Assembly: GCF_019334315.1 (NCBI RefSeq)
Contig: NZ_JAHWGL010000043.1
Coordinates: 1-36,166 of the forward strand
Source: Hymenobacter profundi
GTDB lineage: Bacteria > Bacteroidota > Bacteroidia > Cytophagales > Hymenobacteraceae
Reading direction: 5' to 3'
Length of the DNA stretch: 36,166 nucleotides
Positions 15,414-23,300 of the stretch are shown in pieces. The position numbers were made by a program, and so were the translations under genes. How positions within the stretch are numbered: the stretch's first letter is position 1; the number at the start of each line of letters is the position of its first letter. Below the pieces are notes generated by a model that saw only the letters and a program-made list of their open reading frames with translations, was not told the origin of the DNA and ran no database searches.

Positions 15414-17804
15414 CTATTGCTCCGTTATCAACACCTGCACATCCACGTTGCGGCCGTGGTCGTCGGCGCAGGAAATTTTCAGTGGACCCGGCGAAGGACG
15501 AAAGAATACCCGCTCGGTTGCGTTGGCGGTCCGCAGAAATTGGTCGTTCACGTACCAATGCACCTGCCGTACCTCGCTATCGGTGGTGCAGCTAAGCAGG
15601 AGCTGCTGGTGCTCGTGGCGGTCGAGCACGTACTCGGTATTGGGTAGGGGCGAGGTGATACTCGGCGCCCGCTCGGCGCCGCCGCGCACCAGCTGACACT
15701 GCGGGTTGTGCGGGGGTAGGCGGCGGTACGGAATGCCCTGTGCCTCCTTGTAGGCCGCCACCTCAGGTAGCAAATTAGGGTAGAGCAACCGCCGGTAGCC
15801 CGCAGCCGGCGCACAAGCCCGGCAGTAAGCAAACGCTCCGTCTTCCGACACCAGCACCTCGCGCTGGTGCTGGCAGCGCCGCCCGCTGCTCACGTTGGGC
15901 AAGAAGTAGTCGATTACTTGGTTAGGACAGTTCTCGCCCGGTACTAGGCCGGTTTCGGCGCACACCAGCCGGAAATCCAGCGCCGCGGGCGGGGCAAACC
16001 AGTTGTTGGGCGAGTTATAGGCGAGGGTATTGAACAGGTCGAAGAGTAGGGGCGTGGCTACATCGGCACCCGTCAGGGTAGGCGCGCCCTGTCCGCTGAA
16101 ATTCCCTACCCATACGCCAATCGTGTATTCCTTATTATAGCCAATGCTCCAAGCGTCGCGGCGGCCATAGCTGGTGCCGGTTTTCCAGGCTATCTTAGGT
16201 AGGCGCAGGCTGCTAGTGGCGTTGATGGGCAGGTCGGGGCGGGTAAGCTGCGAGAGGATGTCGGTGACGAGGAAAGCGGCGGCGGGGGAGACAAGCACCC
16301 TCCCATCCGGGCGAGGGGGAGCCTGACGACTGCATTCCTGCTTACCGTTCGGCTCCCCCTTTCCTGGAGGATGTCGCACATCAAGCGAGTGTGGGGCTGG
16401 GGGGCGGGGTGCTACCCGTCGCAACTCCGCATATCTCCCCCCATTAGCCAGTGCTGCATAAAGCCCCGTTAGTTCCTCCAAACTAGCTCCGCAGCCGCCC
16501 AGAATGCTGCTCAGCCCCAACCGTGTCCGGTTGCGGGTGATGCTGCGGAAGCCGGCTCGTTGCAGCTTCTCGGTGAAGGTAGGCACGCCCACCTCTTGCA
16601 GCACGCGCACGGCCGGAATGTTGAGGGAGTAGGCCAGGGCGCGCTCCAACGTCACTTCGCCCTGGCAGTGCTTGTCGAAATTTTCGGGGCGGTAGCCCTG
16701 GAAGTTGGTGGGTACATCGGGTAGCAGCAGCTTGGGCGTGACCAGGCCGCGGTCCAGCGCCAGGGCGTAAAGAAACGGCTTGAGCGTGCTGCCCGGCGAG
16801 CGTATGGCCGTGATGCCGTCGTTCTGCCCCTGCCCGGCAAAGTCCCGGAAATCGGCCGAGCCGACGTAGGCCTCTACCTGTCGGGTGCGGTTATTCACCA
16901 CCAGTACGGCGGCCTGCGTGATGCCTAGCTCGTGCAGGCGGCGCACGTAGTTGCGCGTCAGGTCCTCGGCGCGGGCCTGTTGGCTGCGCTGCAAGGTGCT
17001 CTGGATGATGGCCTCCCGTGGAAACTGCCGTACCAGTCGCCGCGCCAAGTGCGGGGCTAGGGTAGGCGCAGCGTGGCGCTGGGCATCGAGCGGTTCCAAC
17101 AAGGCGTCATTGATGTCTTTCTGTGAGAATAGCTTTGCGCGGCCGAAGCGCCGGAGCCAGCGGTTGCGCTCCTGCATGATCCTGCCGTTGTCGCGGCCGA
17201 GCACGAGGCTAGCAGGGCGATTCGGGATAATGGCCAGTGTAACGGTTTGGGCCAGCGAGAGGTAGTGGGGAGGCTGCTGGAAGTAGAGCAGCGCCGCTGA
17301 CTTCACGCCCTCAATGTTGCCTCCATAAGGCACCAGATTCAGGTAGAGCTGTAAGATTTCATCCTTACTATAATGTGCCTCCAACTGCACGGCGCGCAGC
17401 ATTTCCAGCAGCTTGTTGCCCAAGGTGCGTTCCTTGGGTTCCAGCAGCCGCGCCACCTGCATAGTAATAGTGCTGGCTCCGGTGGTGCGTCCGTGGCCCA
17501 GCAGGTTGCGCCCGGCGGCCTGCACTACCGCCACGGGATTCACCCCCAAATGGTAACGAAAGTATCGGTCTTCTTTCTCTATAATTGCCGCTCGGAGTGC
17601 TGGCGTAATGTCCCGTAGTTCCGATTTCATCCGCCACTTCTGGGTAGGGTTGAGGTAGGCGTGCAGCACCGTGCCATCGGCGGCCAGCACCAGGGGGGAG
17701 TAGCGCGGGGTAGGGAGTAGGGGAAACGCCCAGTTGAGGCCGAACAGCAGCACAATCAGCAGTCCTAGTGCTACGAGGAGCCGTATGCTGGTGCGCCGTT
17801 TCAT
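15414..17804 (-). CDS. pbpC: Penicillin-binding protein 1C
   Basis: The 796-residue class A penicillin-binding protein has an N-terminal TM anchor (MKRRTSIRLLVALGLLIVLLFG). The GT51 domain has catalytic E78 in EKEDRYFRYHLGVNP. The transpeptidase domain has S339-T-L-K342, S393-L-N395 and K541-T-G543. A C-terminal BiPBP_C region (about 640-796) is typical of PBP1C. Between NGGRYAEL (near 460) and GRVLVSPAAAF (501) an unusual segment of about 37 residues is encoded by DNA with a palindromic, G/C-rich repeat-like structure. I chose ATG 17804 over the longer frame from 17897, which would add 31 residues before the membrane anchor. PBP1C is normally paired with the alpha-2-macroglobulin YfhM, found here 2.5 kb away. 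Confidence 0.93.
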   Translation of the reverse strand: MKRRTSIRLLVALGLLIVLLFGLNWAFPLLPTPRYSPLVLAADGTVLHAYLNPTQKWRMKSELRDITPALRAAIIEKEDRYFRYHLGVNPVAVVQAAGRNLLGHGRTTGASTITMQVARLLEPKERTLGNKLLEMLRAVQLEAHYSKDEILQLYLNLVPYGGNIEGVKSAALLYFQQPPHYLSLAQTVTLAIIPNRPASLVLGRDNGRIMQERNRWLRRFGRAKLFSQKDINDALLEPLDAQRHAAPTLAPHLARRLVRQFPREAIIQSTLQRSQQARAEDLTRNYVRRLHELGITQAAVLVVNNRTRQVEAYVGSADFRDFAGQGQNDGITAIRSPGSTLKPFLYALALDRGLVTPKLLLPDVPTNFQGYRPENFDKHCQGEVTLERALAYSLNIPAVRVLQEVGVPTFTEKLQRAGFRSITRNRTRLGLSSILGGCGASLEELTGLYAALANGGRYAELRRVAPRPPAPHSLDVRHPPGKGEPNGKQECSRQAPPRPDGRVLVSPAAAFLVTDILSQLTRPDLPINATSSLRLPKIAWKTGTSYGRRDAWSIGYNKEYTIGVWVGNFSGQGAPTLTGADVATPLLFDLFNTLAYNSPNNWFAPPAALDFRLVCAETGLVPGENCPNQVIDYFLPNVSSGRRCQHQREVLVSEDGAFAYCRACAPAAGYRRLLYPNLLPEVAAYKEAQGIPYRRLPPHNPQCQLVRGGAERAPSITSPLPNTEYVLDRHEHQQLLLSCTTDSEVRQVHWYVNDQFLRTANATERVFFRPSPGPLKISCADDHGRNVDVQVLITEQ
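16296..16385. repeat. Palindromic repeat-like element inside pbpC
   Basis: AGGGGGAGCC at 16314-16323 and its complement GGCTCCCCCT at 16351-16360 form a perfect 10-bp stem with a 27-nt loop. Outward, CCTCCCATCC (16299) and GGATGTCGC (16379) keep partial symmetry (TCCTCC-type ends). It lies wholly within the pbpC frame, coding for the segment rich in Pro, Gly, Lys and Arg between the transpeptidase core and GRVLVSP. No frameshift results. This looks like a mobile palindromic element absorbed as coding sequence. Confidence 0.6.
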
Positions 17805-17883
17805 GGCTGCAAGATACAGGGTTAAAAAGGTAAGTGTAACGCAAAGTCTCGTGTCTGCTTTATCAGCGCAACCCCACTTCGCC

Positions 17884-18464
17884 ATGCCAACTATCACAGA
17901 TATTTCTCAACTCGACTTTGCCAAAATGTACACCTACGCCGACTACCTTACGTGGCGGCTCAGCGAGTTCATGGAGCTAATTAGAGGGAAATCCGGCGCA
18001 TGAGCCCACGCTGCGGGTACGCCATCAGAAGGTAGGCCGCCACCCGGTATGGACCATTGACCAGCAACTTGATACCAACAAATGCGAAGTCTTTTTTGCG
18101 CCCTTCAATATGCGTCTCATCAAAGCTGCCTCCAACGGCGACGCGACCGTACAGCCCGACCTCTGCGTTGTCTGCGACCCTTCCAAGCTCAACGAATTCG
18201 GCTGCGTGGGTACCCCAATTGGATCATCGAAATCCTGAGCCTCGGCAGCATGGCGCACGACAGCAAAACTAAGTTTGACCTCTACGAGGAAAATGAGGTA
18301 GAGGAATACTGGATGGTTGATCCTGGCCTGAAAACGTAATCGTATACGTGTTGGAAAACGGGCAGTATCAGCTACAAGGCGCGTTCTATCAGCCAGGCCC
18401 TATTCCGACGCGCACCCTGCCCGGCCTTACGTTGGAGTGGGCGGAGGTATTTGAAGGGGTGTAG
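17884..18464 (+). pseudogene. Uma2-family nuclease remnant with three frameshifts
   Basis: Reading across frames reconstructs a Uma2 (PD-(D/E)XK-like) protein. It begins MPTITDISQLDFAKMYTYAD then MELIRGK (frame 1, stop at 18001). After a shift near 17990 it continues with PTLRVRHQKVG, CEVFFAPFNMRL and QPDLCVVCDPSKL. A second shift near 18213 gives NWIIEILSLGS, KFDLYEENEVEEYWMVDP. A third near 18340 leads to VIVYVLENGQYQLQG and ends at EWAEVFEGV, stop 18464. Each block is characteristic of Uma2 proteins. The order is collinear, so one gene decayed by small indels. Function is presumably lost. It starts divergently from pbpC. Confidence 0.88.
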
Positions 18465-18562
18465 CGATAGGTGAATCATTTACGGCTAGCTGTTTCCGAA
18501 AATGTCTAGCTTTGAATTCGATTTTTGTCCGTTACTCTAGTACACTTTCCTCATTTAAAACT

Positions 18563-19402
18563 ATGCTGAGCTACTTTAAAGAGAAACTTGCCCGCTATCA
18601 GCAAAAACGTACCTTTCAAGAGTACGGCTACGAAGTCAAGCGTTTCAATATTCCTACTATTGGAGAAGTAGAATATGCCCAATGGCAGCATCCTTTCGAG
18701 GGGGAGAAGGTCATGGATGCAGAAAGTGTGAACTTTTATAAGCTGTTTCTACGAGAAGGTGACTTAGCCATCGACATTGGTGCGCACACCGGCGATACGT
18801 CAGTCCCAATGGGGCTTGCAGTTGGTAAAGCTGGCTGCGTATTGGCTATTGAGCCAAACAAATATGTGTACAAGATTCTGGAAAAGAACGCCAGCTTGAA
18901 CCCGACTCAAACGAACATTAAACCGCTCAACTTCGCCGTAACCGAGCAGAACGGCACTTTCGAATTTAACTACTCGGATGCTTCTTTTTGCAATGGTGGT
19001 TTCCTTTCTGAAATTGAAAATCAGAACCACAAGCATGCCTATACACTTCAAGTGACAGGTAGAAATCTGCCCGATTTCCTGCATGCGAATCACGAAGCCT
19101 TGTTATCCAAATTGGCTCTTGTGAAAGTAGATGCGGAAGGCTACGACAAAGAAATCATCAAGTCCATCCGCGAGATTCTTACGCGCTGGCAGCCTTTTCT
19201 GATTACGGAATGTTACAAACGTCTCAACGAAGCCGAGCGTTTCGACTTATTTGACACCGTGACAGGCCTGGGCTACTCTCTCCACCGTATTGGCGATCTG
19301 CAAGGGCACGACCGCATTGCTATTACGAAGCGGGAGGATATGCTGAAATGGCCCCACATGGATATGATTGGCATACCGCAGGGTAAGCAATTGCACGGGT
19401 AG
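18563..19402 (+). CDS. FkbM family SAM-dependent methyltransferase
   Basis: The 279-residue protein is a class I O-methyltransferase of the FkbM type. SAM motif I is D71-I-G-A-H-T-G77 (AIDIGAHTGDTSVPMG). It continues with a motif II-like VLAIEPNKYVYKILEKN and with LALVKVDAEGYDKEIIKS, the FkbM 'VKxDxEGxExxv' signature. It typically methylates sugars or polyketide hydroxyls. ATG 18563 is preferred over TTG 18512, which adds 17 residues without homologous character. The gene is less GC-rich than pbpC or the macroglobulin gene and sits between them with a glycosyltransferase converging on its 3' end with an 8-bp gap. Target unknown; surface glycan or lipid modification is likely. Confidence 0.88.
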   Translation: MLSYFKEKLARYQQKRTFQEYGYEVKRFNIPTIGEVEYAQWQHPFEGEKVMDAESVNFYKLFLREGDLAIDIGAHTGDTSVPMGLAVGKAGCVLAIEPNKYVYKILEKNASLNPTQTNIKPLNFAVTEQNGTFEFNYSDASFCNGGFLSEIENQNHKHAYTLQVTGRNLPDFLHANHEALLSKLALVKVDAEGYDKEIIKSIREILTRWQPFLITECYKRLNEAERFDLFDTVTGLGYSLHRIGDLQGHDRIAITKREDMLKWPHMDMIGIPQGKQLHG

Positions 19403-19410
19403 GCAGCAGC

Positions 19411-20289
19411 TTAGAGTTGAATACGAGGCTCTTTGTACTGACGACCTACCAGCTTCAGTAAAGTCCGGCGCCAATTGGGTAAGGTACGGTAAGCCATTTC
19501 GGTTTTTTGTAGGCCGGGTAAATCGATGCCGTGGGCGCGGGCTAATAAATCTGCGTGTGAGCCGCCCTGATATTCATCAAATAGCTTAACGAGTAAAGGT
19601 CGGGCTACTTTTACATTCCAATAATGTATTGCATACGGCGCAACTTCCTGCACCGGTCCGTCCAGTGCAAAACGTGTGCAGCAGGCTAGCTGCTCCATTA
19701 CAGGCTTGCAATAGGTAGCGTACAGCGTATCAGCTAGCTGCACTACATCACGCAGTACATGAGCATCTTGGCTACGTAATCCTACGGCCCCAGAGTTGTA
19801 CATCTTAGATTCTGGGCTGATGCGCACTTGTGTGGCGCCTGCCTGAAACTCTCGCCCGCCTAAGCGTCGGTAAATTTTGCGGCTCAGCGGGCTGCCGTCT
19901 TTAAGTGTTCCCTCATCCTCGTGCATGAAGCGTACACCTTGTTCAATTTGCTCGAAAATAGGAGTAGGGTCACGCTGCCAGATGGTGTCCGTGTCCAGAA
20001 ATAGCAAGTTGCCAGGATAATAAGTGGCGGCGTGCTCTAATACATTAATCTTCAACATATAAGGCATGTCGAAATTCCCACGCCACGCCTTCCAGTCGGC
20101 AGTAGAAACTGCAGGATAGTGGACATCTGGACGGCTACCCAATACTCTTCGGAAAGCATCTGGGGCATCCGTATAAATCAGTACATTGGCTAGAAGAGGG
20201 GGCGCGACTTCGAAATAGGAAAGTAAGCTATACAGAGCCTCTCCACGGTATACTGCGGCACCTTGGGCAACATAAACTAAGTAATTCAT
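19411..20289 (-). CDS. GT-A type glycosyltransferase (nucleotide-diphospho-sugar transferase)
   Basis: The 292-residue protein has a GT-A core. The N-terminus reads MNYLVYVAQGAAVYRGEALYSLLSY, a donor-sugar stretch VLIYTD follows, and the metal-binding D99-T-D101 sits in LLFLDTDTIW. The 'LLFLDTDT...RDPTPIFEQI' and later 'MYNSGAVGLR' patterns are typical of nucleotide-sugar transferases of the GT8/DUF family group. No signal peptide or TM segment is visible, so it should be cytoplasmic. It starts 29 bp after the macroglobulin gene on the same strand and may be read through from it. Sugar donor and acceptor are unknown; it may act with the neighbouring methyltransferase on a surface glycan. Confidence 0.82.
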   Translation of the reverse strand: MNYLVYVAQGAAVYRGEALYSLLSYFEVAPPLLANVLIYTDAPDAFRRVLGSRPDVHYPAVSTADWKAWRGNFDMPYMLKINVLEHAATYYPGNLLFLDTDTIWQRDPTPIFEQIEQGVRFMHEDEGTLKDGSPLSRKIYRRLGGREFQAGATQVRISPESKMYNSGAVGLRSQDAHVLRDVVQLADTLYATYCKPVMEQLACCTRFALDGPVQEVAPYAIHYWNVKVARPLLVKLFDEYQGGSHADLLARAHGIDLPGLQKTEMAYRTLPNWRRTLLKLVGRQYKEPRIQL

Positions 20290-20318
20290 ATCTACTCACA
20301 AAGGTAAGTTAGTTTGCT

Positions 20319-23300
20319 CTACCGCACCCGCACCACGCCCGCGCCCGAGTATGAGTGGTAGGCCGCGTTGTACATGGCATCGGCACTCACCGGACCTAGC
20401 TTAAACGTGCCCTTGCTCACAGCCCGTGCCAGGTAGTAGAATACCTTGGGCCGCGGGGTAGCGGTGGTGAACAGGTTCAGGCGGTCGTCGCGCACGTCGA
20501 GGTAGTCGGGTTGGGCGGCGTCGGTGGCCCAGGCCAAGTCGCGTACGGCGCCGATGCGCGGGTTTTCAATTTCCAGGCCGGCGGGCAGCAGATCCGTCAC
20601 GGCCACGTTTTCGACGGTGCCGGCCGATTCGGCGGCTTGCAGGGTGAGGCGGACTACTACTAGGTCGTTTTGCTTGAAGGAGGTAGTAGCGAAAAACTGC
20701 CCGTTGCGGTCCAGGAACTCGCGGTGGATGCGCAGGTACTGGTCTTCCTCGGGCACGCGGCCGGAGGGCGAAATGCCCTCCATCTCCCAGAAATAGTAGA
20801 GCTTGCCGCTGCCCTGCGTGCGCAGCATCAGCGGGCGGTTGGCCACGTTCGTAACCGACACATCCTTGCTCGAAAACTGCCCTACCATCTTGCCATCGGC
20901 CAGCAGCGCGGCCGTGACGGTGCTGGCGGCGTTGCGGCGGGCCAGCTTGCCTAGGGCGAGCAGGGAAAACGCCCGTTCCTGGGTGTTTAGCCAACTTGCC
21001 TGCTGCACCTGCCGGCTCAGCTGCCGGGCCAGCAGAGCCACTTGCGGGTGGTCGGCGTCGGCGGCGAGCAGGGCGTTGAGCACCAGTGCCTCGTCGCGGA
21101 TGGGGGAGGAGAACGAGCCGGCCAGCTCGCGGCCATCGGTGGTTTTGGGGGCGAAGCGGGTGGGCAGGAGCTGCTGGAAGCTGCGCTGGTTGCCGGCCAC
21201 GGCAAAGGTGCAGGCCAGCACCCAGCGTGCATCCTCGGTGAGTAGGGCGCGGTTGGCCTTGTAGTAGTTCAGCGCCACCGCGTCAGGCTGACCGGCCAGG
21301 GCCAGCACGTAGAGGGAGTAGGCGGTTTCGCGCTTGGCCCGCGTCACGGGCTGGATGGCGCCGCCCGTTTGGATGATGTTGTAGGTGTCCGTTTCGCGGC
21401 GGCGCACCCGCGCTTGCAGGTAGCGAAACACCCGGTCGAGCACGGTTTTGTTGACCGTGAAGCCAGCCTGCTGGGCTTCGAGCAGGAAGTGGGCGGCGTA
21501 GGCTGTGGCCCACCAGTTGTCGTAGTCGCCGCCGGGCCAGTAGCTGAGGCTGCCGTTGTACATCTGCTGCGCCTCTACCTTGCGGATGGCCTCCTGCACG
21601 TGGTAGTTAGGATTATACGGACTCGCCTTCGCTGCCTTGCCGGTTTGCTGCCCCAGCGTGGCCGCCAAATCACCATAGTACAGTTGCGGGAAAGCAGCCG
21701 ACACGGTTTGCTCCAAACAGCCGTACGGGTACTGTAATAGGTAGCGCAAGTCCTTGGCAAACACCGTCATTGGCGAGCGGCTCACCACCAACTGGCTCCG
21801 CAGCGATGAGGGGATGAAATCCGTTTGCAGCTTCAGCGGCTGCGTCGTGCCGCCCGCTACCTCGCCGGAGCCAGTACGCTTCTGTAACGGCGACGTCGGG
21901 CGAACGGGAAGTTCGATGGTTTCGCGGAAGCCGTTGCCATTTGTTGAAATATTATTGGGCCTCATGTAAGCAATGATGCTATCGTTGCCTATTGCTTCAG
22001 CTCTGATTCTGAAAATAACCCTGCGTTCAGTGTTTGCTGGAATACTAATCTTCCGACTGTTTGCTCTAAAACCCACTAGGTCCTGTGCTGCTAAGTCCTC
22101 CTTAGTGTATACTATTTTTAATGGCAGTATTTTCTTTGTTTCGCGTTTGTTACCTAATAAAAGTCCTGCCGAACCAGTAATATTTTCCCCCGTCGTATTC
22201 GTCAGCGTCACCGGCACGTCAATCGTGTCGCCGGGGCTGAGGAAGCGGGGTAGGGCGGTGCTGATGACCACCGGATCGGCGACGCGCATGGTGTGCTCGG
22301 CCGCGCCGAACGCGTCGTCTTTGTAGGCCACGGCCATGACGCGCACGGCCCCCGAAAACTGCGGAATCCGCACGCGGTAGCGCACTTTGCCGTTAGCATC
22401 GGCCGTGAGCACGCCGCTCCAGTTGGCCAGGAGCTTCACGCGGCGCGAGGGTACGGGCGTGGTGCGGCGGGAGAGGTCGGCGGCGTCGCCGCCGCTGCTG
22501 CTGGTGCCGAGTTCGGGGAGCAGGAAGGGGTACACGTCGTAGGCCTGCACTTCCAGAGCGCGCTTCTGGTAGAAGTAGCCGTGCGGGTCGGGCGTGCGGT
22601 AGTCCTTCATCTGCAAAATGCCCTCGTCCACCACGGCCAGCGTCACCTGGGCGCGGGGCGCGGTGCTCACCTCAATGGTCTGGAAGGTCTGGGAGCGGCT
22701 CTGCGCGGGCGCTTTGATGCTGACGGCCAGCTTCGAATCGGGCTTCTCCACCATCAGCGGCACGAAGCCACGGGCCACCGTGAGGGGTAGGCGGTTGTCG
22801 CGAATCTCACGAATGGCCGTGGCCGTCACGTACACGTTGGGCACGTGTCCGGCGCGAATCGGCACGTCTACCTTCGCCGATTTCTCGTCGGTGGTCACGT
22901 AGAAGCTGTTCAGCACCCGGTCCCGTTCTACCGTCACGAGCACGCGACCAGGGAAAGGCGTTTTCAGCAGCAGGTGGGCCGTTTCGCCGGGTTCGTATTT
23001 GGCTTTGTCGGGCTCGATGGTCACCTCGCCTTCGTTGTTCACCTCGAAGCTGTTGGCCTGGGTGTCGCCGTAGCCGTAGGCGTACACCTGCTGGGCCACG
23101 TAGGTAGCCGCGCCCGGCCGCGCTACCCTGATTTCGTACTCGCCGGAGTAGGTAGGCGCAAACTGCACCGCCGCGCCACCACTCGCGCCTACGGTAACAT
23201 GCTGACTAGATACCACTTGCTCGCGCTTCTGCGAGTTATAGATGTAGCGGCCGCCCTGGCGCTCAATCACGGTTTCCCAGAGTAGGCGCACCACCTGCAC

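Noticed and set aside
17734..18003. 89-residue frame starting in pbpC
   Set aside because: Its first half is antisense to the pbpC N-terminus; only the part from 17884 is real, as the Uma2 remnant's first block.
22293..22790. 165-residue plus-strand frame in the macroglobulin gene
   Set aside because: It overlaps the conserved A2M domain and is a shadow of it.
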